From an uncultured delta proteobacterium (GTDB lineage: Bacteria > Myxococcota_A > Polyangia > Polyangiales > Polyangiaceae), in contig CAITIQ010000234.1 in the NCBI GenBank assembly GCA_903892415.1, positions 1 through 64,000 of the forward strand: DNA of 64,000 nt, in the 5' to 3' direction. The notes under the pieces were generated by a model. That model was given only the letters and a program-made list of their open reading frames with translations. It had not been told where the DNA came from and made no database searches. Below are positions 1-9,086 of this stretch, piece by piece. The translations under genes and the position numbers were made by a program. Every line of letters begins with the position of its first letter. Positions within the stretch are counted from its first letter, which is position 1.

Positions 1-2
1 CA

Positions 3-180
3 AAGTCGAAGGGCATGGGGCCTACGGCCGTCCTTCCCCCAGAGGGCCCGAGTCATTCTGTTTGCTGCATCCGCCTTCGGCGGAATGACTCGTGCCAAGT
101 CGAAGGGCATGGGGCCTACGGCCGCTCGAAGGGCCCGAGTCATTCTGTTCATTGCATCCGCCTTCGGCGGAATTGGAGAA
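3..180. repeat. Tandem copies of a palindromic repeat element
   Basis: Two imperfect copies of a unit of about 94 bp lie head to tail. The segment at 3-30 recurs at 97-124 and the segment at 44-80 recurs at about 134-172. Within a unit, the 10-bp arm at 49-58 (CGAGTCATTC) is the exact reverse complement of 83-92, and a small hairpin (CCGCC-TTC-GGCGG) sits at 71-83, so the copy can fold into a nested stem. A shortened relative occurs at 36005-36052. It looks like a REP or miniature-element type repeat; no transposase is visible. Confidence 0.75.
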
Positions 181-224
181 CCGGGCGCCTTGTTGCAGTG
201 CGTTGGCGCCGTTAGCCTCCACGC

Positions 225-1301
225 ATGCGACCCAAGCTTTTCTTCTTCCTCCTCGCACTCACGTCCTGTCGGCAAGCCTGCGGGTTGGAATTGGGGACGA
301 GCGGTGGGGGAGGTATTCAGGGCGGTGGCGGAAGCACTCAGGACGGTGGCGGAAGCACGCAGGGCGGTGGCGGGTCAACCTCGGTCTCCGGGGGCGGCGG
401 GGAAGGTGGAATGGGCGGTTCCCCAGTCCCTACACTGATCGCCTGCGCTGATTTTGGTGAGGGAGAGGGAGGCGCTGGCGGCGGCGCCGCTTGCTCCGGT
501 GAGCTGCTTTACAGCGCAACGTGTCCACAGCCCAACCTTGGCGAATTCCTCTTTGACTGCGAGAGCGGGTCTTGCGCATTTACTGAAGCTCTCGAGCCTG
601 TTGGAGCTGTCTCCGTCACCCCGGGAGAGCTGTCGATTGTTGACGGTGTTCTCGAGATGCAGCCTTTTGAAAGCGGCTTCTTCACCACCGACCCGGCTCT
701 GTATGTATTCACTCCTGAGATTGGTGGGTCGTTTCTGGCGGTCACGCTGGTGCAGCCATTCAGTTTGAACGACCCGCCAGGTTGGCCTAGCGGCTCGGCC
801 AATCTCGCCGGTTTGGTTGCTCGCGACGCAGCCTGCCAAAATGCAAATGAGTGTGGCCTTTGGACGAAGTTTGAGGTTGGCTCCGACCCCGACGGCAACC
901 CGGGGTGGGTGTTTGCGTCGAGTACCGACGACGACCGGGTTACTGAGCCGGTCCAGGACCAAACGTTCTTCTCTGAGCCGTTCCCTGGGGCTCCTCCCTG
1001 TCCCGGCCCAATCCTGGTTGGCCTGTGCGGACTGCGTTCAACGGAAGGAATTGCCCTAAGGGGAATGTACGCAGCTCCTTTGAGCCAGAACATGGCCAAC
1101 GTCGTCGCAAATGGCCGTTCGTGGTACTTGCCTGAGGCTTCGTCGGTCGAGGTCGGCATGGTGGCGGCCTCGGGGTATGGCAACGCTGCCAACGACCTGC
1201 GTGCGCGCTTCGGTATGTTCCAGCTCCATTCCAATATCGGTAGCGCAGAAGACTGCGTCGCTACCTTCCACGCCGTCCTCTCCCAGCTCCAGGCCCAATA
1301 G
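225..1301 (+). CDS. Secreted lipoprotein with Gly-rich linker
   Basis: Predicted lipoprotein of 358 aa whose function I do not recognise. Residues 1-14 form a hydrophobic signal peptide ending in the lipobox LTSC (Cys15), so the mature protein should be lipid-anchored. Residues 26-63 are a low-complexity linker of repeated GGGGST-like units, a common tether in myxobacterial surface lipoproteins. The rest, about 75-358, has several Cys residues, probably disulphide bonded. The pattern around residues 150-240 (alternating beta strands, NLAGLVARD) recalls concanavalin-like beta sandwiches; that is inference. It ends just before a decayed cysteine-rich gene on the other strand. Confidence 0.75.
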   Translation: MRPKLFFFLLALTSCRQACGLELGTSGGGGIQGGGGSTQDGGGSTQGGGGSTSVSGGGGEGGMGGSPVPTLIACADFGEGEGGAGGGAACSGELLYSATCPQPNLGEFLFDCESGSCAFTEALEPVGAVSVTPGELSIVDGVLEMQPFESGFFTTDPALYVFTPEIGGSFLAVTLVQPFSLNDPPGWPSGSANLAGLVARDAACQNANECGLWTKFEVGSDPDGNPGWVFASSTDDDRVTEPVQDQTFFSEPFPGAPPCPGPILVGLCGLRSTEGIALRGMYAAPLSQNMANVVANGRSWYLPEASSVEVGMVAASGYGNAANDLRARFGMFQLHSNIGSAEDCVATFHAVLSQLQAQ

Positions 1302-1640
1302 CTACAGCTTGGCCCGCCGCCAATAATGGCCGCCCCTGCGAGCCACCAAGCCAACCAATGGCAGCGCTAGTTGCCACGGCATTCCCGCGTTCCTCCGGCT
1401 CACGGCACAAGCCGAGTCCCACGCACTCGGCCTCGGTGCCGTTGCAAACGGTGCCCTCCGGGCAGGCCTCTCGCTCCCCGCGCGGAACACCCACTACGAA
1501 CTCACATACGCCCGGCGTCACTCCGTCGCAGGCTTCGCAGCTCGATTCGCAGGCTTTATCGCAGCAGACGCCGTCCACACAATGACCGCTCGCGCAGGGC
1601 CCGCGCTGTGCCTTCCTCCCCGCCGTCCATGCTTGGTTTC
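1302..1640 (-). pseudogene. Remnant of Cys-rich protein with MYXO-CTERM-like tail
   Basis: The minus strand carries the end of a cysteine-rich secreted protein in two frames. One frame, about 1640 to 1440, has typical extracellular repeats (CASGHC, DGVCCDKAC, SCEACD, GTVCNG). The adjacent frame, about 1440 to the stop at 1302, encodes Cys, then the hydrophobic run LALPLVGLVA, then Arg-rich residues, matching the plan of MYXO-CTERM sorting tails. Joining them needs a single indel, so the gene is frameshifted. No start or signal peptide is visible; the 5' part is missing or overwritten by the neighbouring lipoprotein gene. Confidence 0.6.
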
Positions 1641-1728
1641 GCCGGACTGTAACAACCGCCAGCGTCAGGGGCGCGCGGTTTCTCTTTTCTTCGTGACGTT
1701 TAGCAGGGCCGTGCCGACTGGTCCTTTT

Positions 1729-2502
1729 GTGAACAAGCTGACCAACAACCTCCCGCTATCTGTCCTTTTCCCCTTGGTGCTCGGCTCCTCGCTGTTGACC
1801 GGCTGCGATGAGTTCTTCTTGGACGGCGGTGAAGGCTCGGTCGAGATCACCACCGACACCACCGGCATGGTCGCCGCTGGCGGTGTGGTCGAGCTGCACG
1901 CCGACCTGTGGGTCGACGAAAGCGAAGCCGATTGGACGATTTCGTTCTCGGTCGACGGTGGGACACCGGCCTCCCCAACCTTCGGCCAAAAAGCGGACGG
2001 AACGAACTACGTCGTGATGTCCGTCGACACGACGAACCTATCGAACGGCGTCCACGAGGTGGAGCTCTTGTTGTGGGTCGATGGGGATGAGTACCGCGAC
2101 GTGACCAGCGTCGAGGTGGTCGACGGTGTTGTGCTCGAGAGCATCCAGGCGAGCAACGTCGGTTGGGACGGGGATTTCGGTGGTACGCCGGACCCGCAGG
2201 TGCAGCTCTTCGACGCGAGCGACAACCGCTGGCTCGGCTGCGCCGGGTTGTATGACGGTGTTGCCTTCCGCCAAGGCGGCGTTCCGGTCTTGCGCAGCGA
2301 TCTCGAAGGCCGAAGCGTCTACCTGGTGCTGAGCGAGAACGACGACGACTCGGGCTGTGACGAGCCAAGCCTGTGGGCGGACGATCTGTTCGGCAACGCT
2401 GACGACTTCGTTGGTCAGAGCGAGCCCTTCACGCTGCAAGACGGTGTGGTCGTCTCCTTCGATACCACCATCGCCGCGATCGGCTTTGGCCGCGGTCTAT
2501 GA
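1729..2502 (+). CDS. Lipoprotein with Ig-like domain
   Basis: 257-aa lipoprotein. I chose the GTG at 1729 because the signal peptide begins there and runs to lipobox LLTGC (Cys26); the frame is open further upstream but that extension is Arg-rich and unlike a protein start. Mature residues are strongly acidic. Residues 35-130 look like an Ig-like or Big-type fold (VDTTNLSNGVHEV strand-turn-strand signature). Residues 150-250 form a second beta-rich, Cys-containing domain of unknown type. Likely lipid-anchored in the envelope; no enzyme motif seen. Confidence 0.7.
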   Translation: MNKLTNNLPLSVLFPLVLGSSLLTGCDEFFLDGGEGSVEITTDTTGMVAAGGVVELHADLWVDESEADWTISFSVDGGTPASPTFGQKADGTNYVVMSVDTTNLSNGVHEVELLLWVDGDEYRDVTSVEVVDGVVLESIQASNVGWDGDFGGTPDPQVQLFDASDNRWLGCAGLYDGVAFRQGGVPVLRSDLEGRSVYLVLSENDDDSGCDEPSLWADDLFGNADDFVGQSEPFTLQDGVVVSFDTTIAAIGFGRGL

Positions 2503-2515
2503 GCCGTTGCCGTGG

Positions 2516-3907
2516 TCAGCAACTCGCCAGCAGCGCGATCCCGAGCCCGATGAGCGCGATGCCACCGAAGACCCAGGCCAGCGCGCGCAGGCCCTCTCGG
2601 CGTTGTCGCTCCACGAGCTTCACATTTTGGGCATCCGCTTTTGCTTGCTCCCGCGCGGCCACTTTCATGCCCCTCGCCATCGCCAAATCAGCGGCTTCTC
2701 GGGCCGCTTGCTCAGGCGTCTTGCGGGTGCGTTTCTCGCGGTCGGAGGCGTAAAGCAGCTCACCCTGCGGGTCGTATTGGCGCAGAAAGCCGTCTGGTCC
2801 TATTTCGAGCAAGTTGGGCGCGGCGTAGAGAAGTAGGTGCTTGCGCTTGCTGGACTTGAGCTTGAAAAGCACGTCGCCGGCGTCTTTGAGGCGCACGCGA
2901 ACCATACGGTTTCCAGCTTCATTGCGCACCGTCACCTTTGGATCCGCGGAGGTCGAAGCATGTGGGGCCTGCCGCTGTGACGCGTCGATTTGCTCCTCAG
3001 GGACGAGCTTGCGCTCGCTGGGATCGAACCAAATGGGATCCTTCTCGAAGGCGCGAATTCGCCTTCCGTTCCTCGCGAGCACAGGGCCCTGTTCGCGATA
3101 CTCGGGCGCCCCACGTAGCTCCTCATGCACCTGAAACTGAATGGTGAGCGATCCGTCCAGCGCGATTAGAAACCGCTCGACCTGCTCTTTGATGTCGCCC
3201 CGTTCGGTTGCCACCCAGGTATGGCGAAAGCCCGCGAGTAGCACCCATTGTTCGTACGCCAAGGCCGAACACGGTCCGTTCCAGTCGAGCCGCGCGCGGT
3301 CCTCGTCGTTCGATCGTTCTGCAAAAAGGTTCTCGCCGATAAGCAATAGAGGAGCGGGTAAGCGGCGAAGTCCGCGCCGCAAGAAGGCCTCGGGGACGTG
3401 CACCACGGTGTTGCAATGCCTGCATCGTTGATGCTGCTGGCCGCTCAGTTCGAGCGAAGCTCCACAGGTGGTGCAGGGGAAGTCGACCGGCGTTGCTTCT
3501 TGCGGCAGCGCGCCGAGCGCAGGGTCTTCGCCCGCGATGAGAGCGACGGCAGGCAAAGAGAACGGCTCGGGGACCGACCGTGCACGATACGAGGCACTGC
3601 AGCTGGGACACGCCTCTTGGCCCGACACGAAAGGCCGCTCGCATGCAAGGCACGTAGCCTGAACGCGGGAGAGCTCCACGTCGAAGCCAGCCGCGCGCCA
3701 ACGCTTGCTTTCCCCTCGCTCGAGGCGGGGCAGCTGGTAACGGAGCCGCTCGCAAAGTGCTTCGATCTCGCGCCGCTCGAGCGGAAATCTCTCGCCGCAG
3801 CCATAACAGCTGAACTCGAGGTCCAAGCGATTGACGCCAAGCCGGGCGTTGCAGTTCTTGCACACCCGACCGAGCTTGATTGTGGCCCCATCCGCGCTCG
3901 TCACCAC
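2516..3907 (-). CDS. Zinc-ribbon protein with C-terminal membrane anchor
   Basis: About 463 aa with three paired CxxC zinc-ribbon sets: CKNC/CYGC near the N-terminus, then CLAC/CPSC, then CTTC/CRHC. A middle region of about 200 residues has no family I recognise. A charged, probably coiled stretch precedes a single C-terminal helix (GGIALIGLGIALLASC) that would anchor the protein with its ribbons in the cytoplasm. The frame is open to 4252, but that part would overlap the divergent TetR gene, so a GTG at 3907 or 3904 is more likely the start. The function is unknown; such multi-ribbon proteins often act as scaffolds. Confidence 0.65.
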   Translation of the reverse strand: MVTSADGATIKLGRVCKNCNARLGVNRLDLEFSCYGCGERFPLERREIEALCERLRYQLPRLERGESKRWRAAGFDVELSRVQATCLACERPFVSGQEACPSCSASYRARSVPEPFSLPAVALIAGEDPALGALPQEATPVDFPCTTCGASLELSGQQHQRCRHCNTVVHVPEAFLRRGLRRLPAPLLLIGENLFAERSNDEDRARLDWNGPCSALAYEQWVLLAGFRHTWVATERGDIKEQVERFLIALDGSLTIQFQVHEELRGAPEYREQGPVLARNGRRIRAFEKDPIWFDPSERKLVPEEQIDASQRQAPHASTSADPKVTVRNEAGNRMVRVRLKDAGDVLFKLKSSKRKHLLLYAAPNLLEIGPDGFLRQYDPQGELLYASDREKRTRKTPEQAAREAADLAMARGMKVAAREQAKADAQNVKLVERQRREGLRALAWVFGGIALIGLGIALLASC

Positions 3908-4000
3908 GCTCAGGGTAAATGACTCGCTCTGGCCGATCCAATCGAAGCAGCGAGGCCGCGACTTGGTGCTTGCGATGGCTGCTGCTAGAGCGAGGTGGCC

Positions 4001-4666
4001 ATGGCACGCCCCGCCAACGCCGACTCTGCCGAGACCATCGCGCGCATCATTGCGGCGGCCTTGGATGAGCTTGCGCAGCAGGACGAGCCAACGGCTCCGG
4101 CGCTGCGCGCAGTGGCCAAACGCGCGGGCGTCGGCTTGGGCACCATCCAGTACTACTTCGAGAGCAAAGAGACGCTGCTCGAGGCTTGTCTCGACGGCTA
4201 TCACGAGCGCTTGGCGGCCCTCGCGGGTAGCCTGACCTCCAGCCTCAAACACGGTGACTCGCCGTCAAACACGGCGATCGATCTCGTGGATGCGGCGGTC
4301 ACAGCGCTCTTCGCCTTTGCGCGCAAGGAGCGCGGCTTGCTGCGTTTTCGTGCGGCCGCCACCTTCAGTCGCGGGGAGCTCGCTCCGCTGCGTCAGCGGG
4401 ACTTCATGGGCGGGCTCTCGGAGTTGGCGGCGGATGCGCTGGCCGCGCATGTCAACGTGCCGCTCTTGGACGCGCGCTTGGCGGTGCATGCGATGTCGGC
4501 GACGATCGTGCGCTTTGCGCTGATGAGCGACGCTGAGGTCGGCTGGGCGACGGGGCTCTCGGGGGAGGCCGCCCATGCGGCGATGTCGGCGTACGTTCCG
4601 CGAGCGGCTCGCAGACTGTTGCGGCTGCCCGAGCAAAGCGAAGACGGTCTCGAGATAAAGCGTTAG
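4001..4666 (+). CDS. TetR/AcrR-family regulator
   Basis: 221-aa one-component regulator. The N-terminal helix-turn-helix is clear at residues 30-58 (LRAVAKRAGVGLGTIQYYF followed by SKETLL). The C-terminal two thirds is the helical ligand-binding and dimer domain, which cannot be assigned a ligand. ATG 4001 follows a purine-rich sequence at 3987-3995; a GTG at 3995 is an alternative. It is divergent from the zinc-ribbon gene, and the 90-bp gap between them probably holds both promoters, but I saw no clear operator dyad there. Confidence 0.85.
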   Translation: MARPANADSAETIARIIAAALDELAQQDEPTAPALRAVAKRAGVGLGTIQYYFESKETLLEACLDGYHERLAALAGSLTSSLKHGDSPSNTAIDLVDAAVTALFAFARKERGLLRFRAAATFSRGELAPLRQRDFMGGLSELAADALAAHVNVPLLDARLAVHAMSATIVRFALMSDAEVGWATGLSGEAAHAAMSAYVPRAARRLLRLPEQSEDGLEIKR

Positions 4667-4757
4667 GCGCACGCTGGTCTGCGCAAATTCTCTCGCCTCT
4701 TGTACAGCGTACGATTCGAGCGAGACAGGCCCAGGCCGTTCGCAACGTACTCGGTTC

Positions 4758-5075
4758 ATGCTCAAACGCACGGCGCTGAAGCTCCTCGGCGGGCTCGTCT
4801 TTCTGCTCTTCCTTTTTGGGCTGAGCAGGGCGTTCATCTTTTACACGTCGTACAAAGCAGACGCCGAAGCCGACGAGCTGTTGCAACAAGCCTGTAGTCA
4901 TTTGCGCGAACTCTCGTCCAAGCCGCTGCCGACCTGCGAGTCGGAGCTGACCGCTGAACGCAAGGCGCTGGGCGGCTTCTACACGCGCAAGCTGCGTTGT
5001 CTCAAGGGGCTGCCCAACCTCGATGGCTACAAGCAGTGTTCGAGCGTCGCGCACCTCCAGAGTTTCCCTGAGTGA
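4758..5075 (+). CDS. Small single-pass membrane protein
   Basis: 105 aa. Residues 10-30 form one strong transmembrane helix (GGLVFLLFLFGLSRAFIF) with a positive N-terminus, followed by a mostly helical domain with four Cys residues (CSHL, TCES, RCLK, QCSS) that could form disulphides if exported. No family recognised. It stops 13 bp before the next gene, so the two are probably cotranscribed. Confidence 0.55.
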   Translation: MLKRTALKLLGGLVFLLFLFGLSRAFIFYTSYKADAEADELLQQACSHLRELSSKPLPTCESELTAERKALGGFYTRKLRCLKGLPNLDGYKQCSSVAHLQSFPE

Positions 5076-5088
5076 AAGGCCCCTGCCG

Positions 5089-7086
5089 ATGAGCGCTCGT
5101 TCCAAGCCTGTGCGCCGCTGCCAGCGCGCTTTTGCGTGGCTCGTGTTAGCGCTGCTCGCCGTGGTTCTAGGTTGGGCCTCGCTGCCGAACGAGCCTGCTT
5201 CTCTCGCGGTGAGCCCGGCCGCGCAGCTTGCAGCGCCGCTCGTGCAAACGCCAGCACCGAAGCCGAAACACCGCTCGTCGAGCTCGACTACGCGTCGGCT
5301 AAGCGGCCTTGTCGTCGAGTTGGAAGGCGGCGTAGTCCCGTTCGCGCAGATCCTTTGCAGCGATGAGGACGGAGAGACCAGCGAGTACGTGAGCGATGCG
5401 CGCGGCCAGTTCGAACTCGAGAGCGACTCTGAGGAAGTCGAGCTTACCGTCTCGGCGCCTGGGTTCATCGTGGAGTTCGTTACGGTGCGCTTGCCGAAGG
5501 AGGGCGTCCGGATCGAACTCCAGCAAAGCCTCGAGCTTTTGGGTCAGGTCGTCCGCGAGGACAACGGTGCCCCTGTGCCGAACGCTCTTGTAGAAACCAA
5601 CCTGACGCAAGGACCGCGCGATGAAGACGAAAGCGTGCGAGCCGACAGCGACGGTCGCTTTCGCATCGCGGACCTACCGCCCGGTTCCTTCACCCCACAC
5701 GCACGAGCCGCTGGCTTGTTTGGGGTTGCAGCTCCGGTGACGCTCACGAAGGGGACTGTCGCCGAGCCGATCCTCATCCGCGTTGGTCCGGCGCCGACCG
5801 CACGTTTGCGCGTCGAACTTGACGACCATGCGCCTTGCGCCGAGGGGACGGTAACGCTCTCGTCGAGGGTGTTCGGTGGGTTCGAGGCCAGCACCGACGC
5901 ACAAGGGCTGGCCTTGTTCGAAGGCCTCCCGAACTCGACGTACGCGGTCAGCGTGAGCTGCGATGAGCCCGAGCTAAAGTCGGACGAGGCACCGCTCGAG
6001 CTGACCGAGCGCGACGTCGATCTCGTCTATGTCCTCCGGCGCGGTCTTACCATCTCCGGCATGGTCGTCGATGGCGACGGTCAGCCTGTGGAGGACGAGC
6101 GGGTCACGGGCATTCTCGTATTCGAGGGAGAGGGCTCAACGCCGGTGTTTGCCGGTACGTCGAATGAACAGGGTCGGTTCACGCTCCACGGCTTGGTTGA
6201 GGGCAGGTATGAAGTCGGCATCCTCGCCGGCAGGGAGCCCACCCTCGTCGATGTGGCCGTGGGGGCCGAGCCAATAGACGTGGTGGTGATCGTCGACGCT
6301 CAGCGCTTGTACGGTCGCATCGTCGATGAGCACGGTAGCGGTATCGCGGAAGCCAATCTCCACGCCGCGGACGCTGAAGGCCACGATCGGCTCAGCTTTG
6401 ATACCGATGAAGATGGTCGCTTTGACGTCACCCATCTAAGTCCAGGCGACTTCTCCATCAAAGCATCGCTCTTTGGTCAGCCGCTCCCTTTGCTTCGAGA
6501 GCCAGTCAATTTTCGGCTCCCTATGAAGCAGGAGCTCATCCTCGTCGCGCGAGCACCGTCGGCCGAGATCAATGGTTCGGTTCGTGACGCGCTCGGTCCG
6601 CGCGCGGGGGTTTTGGTGGATCTATCGAATGAAGAGTCCTTCGTTGGATCAACCCAGACCGACGAAGCAGGGCGCTTCAAGCTCCGGCACGTCGCCTGCG
6701 ACGGCGGGTGCACGCTAACCGCCGAGGCGAGTAGCGGAGAAACGGCTACTGCCCTGGGCGTGCGGCCAGGCAACGATGTATCGCTCAGGCTGCGGGCGGC
6801 GGCTTCGTTGCGAGGCACCGTGCGAGATGCTCCTTCGTCGTTCTCGGTTTCCGTTCAGGGGGGAACCTTTCAGGTGTTCCATCAGACCCAAGGCCGCTTT
6901 GAGCTGCGTGACCTTCCGGCGGGTAAGCAGGTCGTGTCGATCCAAACCGATGATCGCTTCGCCGTGGCGGAGGTCACGCTAGAGCCAGGTGAAAGCCGAA
7001 GCCTCGAGCTTGCCCTCAAGCTAGGCTCGAGTGACGACGCTGACGAGGCCTACGATGACTTAGTCTTCGCTGCCAGCGGCGACTAA
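5089..7086 (+). CDS. Carboxypeptidase-regulatory-like repeat protein
   Basis: 665 aa. An N-terminal helix (AWLVLALLAVVLGWASL) acts as signal anchor. The rest is a string of about six carboxypeptidase-regulatory-like (CarboxypepD_reg, transthyretin-like) beta-sandwich modules, each with the recurring pattern of a G-x-V-x-D strand and a later G-R-F-x-L or DLPPG turn (for example DSDGRFRIADLPPG). These domains usually mediate protein contacts at the cell surface; no peptidase active site is present. ATG 5089 is preferred because the membrane segment follows directly; an upstream in-frame ATG at 5023 lies inside the previous gene. The 3' end overlaps the convergent WD40 gene by 27 bp. Confidence 0.75.
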   Translation: MSARSKPVRRCQRAFAWLVLALLAVVLGWASLPNEPASLAVSPAAQLAAPLVQTPAPKPKHRSSSSTTRRLSGLVVELEGGVVPFAQILCSDEDGETSEYVSDARGQFELESDSEEVELTVSAPGFIVEFVTVRLPKEGVRIELQQSLELLGQVVREDNGAPVPNALVETNLTQGPRDEDESVRADSDGRFRIADLPPGSFTPHARAAGLFGVAAPVTLTKGTVAEPILIRVGPAPTARLRVELDDHAPCAEGTVTLSSRVFGGFEASTDAQGLALFEGLPNSTYAVSVSCDEPELKSDEAPLELTERDVDLVYVLRRGLTISGMVVDGDGQPVEDERVTGILVFEGEGSTPVFAGTSNEQGRFTLHGLVEGRYEVGILAGREPTLVDVAVGAEPIDVVVIVDAQRLYGRIVDEHGSGIAEANLHAADAEGHDRLSFDTDEDGRFDVTHLSPGDFSIKASLFGQPLPLLREPVNFRLPMKQELILVARAPSAEINGSVRDALGPRAGVLVDLSNEESFVGSTQTDEAGRFKLRHVACDGGCTLTAEASSGETATALGVRPGNDVSLRLRAAASLRGTVRDAPSSFSVSVQGGTFQVFHQTQGRFELRDLPAGKQVVSIQTDDRFAVAEVTLEPGESRSLELALKLGSSDDADEAYDDLVFAASGD

Positions 7087-9081
7087 GCCCGTCACTGACC
7101 AGGCCAAGCTGGTGGTGTCGCTCGAGCTCGAGAACAGCGTGGTCCCGTCGTCGGAGAAGCGGAGCGCGAGGCAGTCTCCGCGATGGCCTTCGGCGCGTCC
7201 CGCGCGGCTGCCGTCGGCGACCCGCAACAGCTCGATGGTGCCCGCGTTGGTTCCTGCAGCGATCCATTGCCCATCGGGCGAAAATGCCAGCGCTTTGACC
7301 GAGCCGGAATAGACCGTTAGCGTGCGCAGCTTCTGGCCGTCCTTTGCGTAGACATCAATGTAGTTGGACCAAGCAGCGGCAACGAACTGGTCGTCGGGCG
7401 AAGCCGTAATGACCTCGGCTCGAGAGTCGGAGAGCTTGACCAGGAGGCCGCCCTCGGGACCTACGATGCGCGCTCCATCCCTGTCCGACACGGCGATGCG
7501 ACCACCCGCTCGAGAAACGCTGAGCGACGTCGCGACGTCCTCCAGAGCGAGCTCGGTCACGCGAGCGTTGTTGCCGACCTTGAGCTTGTAGCCCTGGCTC
7601 CAAGAACCGCCGCTGCTCGCCCAGGTGGCGCCGTCTGCGCTGAAGGCCGCGACTGAACAGGGGTGGACCGGCGTGGCCTCGAGCACCCCGCGTTCGAGGT
7701 CGAGGTGGCGCAAGTAGCCGTCCCCCGAGAGGGTCCGGAGCTCGCGTGCTCCAGTGGCGGGGAGAAAGGTGAGGGCCTTTAGGTCGAACATCGGCCGCAT
7801 TCGATCGTCTTTCGGTGCGATCGGGCCGGAGCTGGCGACCTCGAAGAGGTGCGTTCGCGCGTGGGAATGAAGGTCCCACACGTGAATCGCCCGCTCCGCC
7901 GTGGTTGCAAGCCGTTGGCCGTCAGCCGAGAGAGCGAGTGCCAATGCCGCGCTATCGGCGCCAGCGAGTTGCAATACGGGTTGCTCGCGCTCGCGATCCC
8001 ACGCCCAGACCGACTGCCTCGCGCCGGCATAAATACGTTTGCCGTCCTTACTGAACTGAAGCGACTTGAGGCTTACGTCCGCCGGTCCAAGCGCCTGTGT
8101 TTTGGTGCCGGTAGCGACGTCCAATAGGCCGAGGGAATGTTGTTCGTCTCGCAGGGCCACGGCCAGCGTATCTCCGTCTGGCGCGAAGGCCAGGCTCTCG
8201 CCAAGGCCAGCTCCCAGGTCTGCTGTCCAGCGCACGGTATTCGACTCAAGGTCGATCATCTCGACCTTGAACAGGTCAACGTAGGCCAAGAGGTCTCCAC
8301 GTGGCGACACGGCGAGTGCCTTGGCGTTCACCTTGCGCGCGAGCTTGCGCCGCTCAGCGCCCGTCGCAACGTCCCATGCGCGCAGCCAGTCGCTGGTGTC
8401 AGCGCTGAAGAGCCGCTTCGAGTCGGGGCTCCAGGCCAGGCTCTCGACGCCGCCCCAGGGAACCTCTCCGCGGCTTTGCAGCTTGATGGTCCTCTGGAGT
8501 TCACCGGTGCGAGCGTCACGCAGCGAGATACCCCACGCAGCGAAGGCTACGGCGAGCGTCTTTTTGTCGGGGGAGATCGAAAGGGTCGTGATCGAACCTT
8601 TCTCTTTCGCAGCGAGGCTGATGACGCCGGTGCCGTTTTCGTTGCGCATCTGGAGGATGTCCTGATCCAGCGCGGCCCAGACCAGGCCCTCTGGGCCGAA
8701 GACGGCTGCTCGGAAACCTTGCCAGCCCGCGCCGCGCTCGTAGTGGAGCTCCCGCCCATCGCCCTCGTTCCAAACGTGCAGGCTCCCGCCGGCAGTGACG
8801 ATCGACGACCCATCGGCGGAGAGCGCCAGCGAGCGGATCGGCGCTTCGTGACGAAGCCGTAGCGTGCCGAAGCGGGCGACAGCGTTGAGCGGCAATGGGT
8901 CACCGGCGCGGTCATAACCAGCTTTGGGCGGAGCCTCTTTCGCCGGCGCCGCGACTGCTGCCGAGGCGCTGGCGCTTACGAATTGCGTTGGGGTTTCGCG
9001 AGGGGGGAGCGCGGCCGGCAAGCCAGGCTCTTTTCCGGAGCACGCAGCGAGCAGCAGCAGCAGTAAAGAGATAGGTCGCAT
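7060..9081 (-). CDS. WD40-repeat lipoprotein
   Basis: 673 aa. ATG 9081 gives a signal peptide ending in lipobox LAAC (about Cys13); the longer frame upstream overlaps the next gene. After a low-complexity Ala/Pro linker, residues 90-673 contain at least ten WD40-type blades marked by LALSADGS, LAWSPDSKRLFSAD, LAFAPDGDTLAVA, LAFSPDGQWIAAG and similar repeats. It should form a beta propeller, or two, on the periplasmic or outer face and work as a binding platform; no catalytic domain is seen. A small TPR-like membrane protein lies 5 bp upstream on the same strand, suggesting a two-gene operon. Confidence 0.85.
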   Translation of the reverse strand: MRPISLLLLLLAACSGKEPGLPAALPPRETPTQFVSASASAAVAAPAKEAPPKAGYDRAGDPLPLNAVARFGTLRLRHEAPIRSLALSADGSSIVTAGGSLHVWNEGDGRELHYERGAGWQGFRAAVFGPEGLVWAALDQDILQMRNENGTGVISLAAKEKGSITTLSISPDKKTLAVAFAAWGISLRDARTGELQRTIKLQSRGEVPWGGVESLAWSPDSKRLFSADTSDWLRAWDVATGAERRKLARKVNAKALAVSPRGDLLAYVDLFKVEMIDLESNTVRWTADLGAGLGESLAFAPDGDTLAVALRDEQHSLGLLDVATGTKTQALGPADVSLKSLQFSKDGKRIYAGARQSVWAWDREREQPVLQLAGADSAALALALSADGQRLATTAERAIHVWDLHSHARTHLFEVASSGPIAPKDDRMRPMFDLKALTFLPATGARELRTLSGDGYLRHLDLERGVLEATPVHPCSVAAFSADGATWASSGGSWSQGYKLKVGNNARVTELALEDVATSLSVSRAGGRIAVSDRDGARIVGPEGGLLVKLSDSRAEVITASPDDQFVAAAWSNYIDVYAKDGQKLRTLTVYSGSVKALAFSPDGQWIAAGTNAGTIELLRVADGSRAGRAEGHRGDCLALRFSDDGTTLFSSSSDTTSLAWSVTGLVAAGSED

Positions 9082-9086
9082 TTGCG

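Noticed and set aside
85..451. Overlapping open frames around the first lipoprotein start
   Set aside because: They are frame shadows of the Gly-rich linker and the repeat element, with no start context or protein character.
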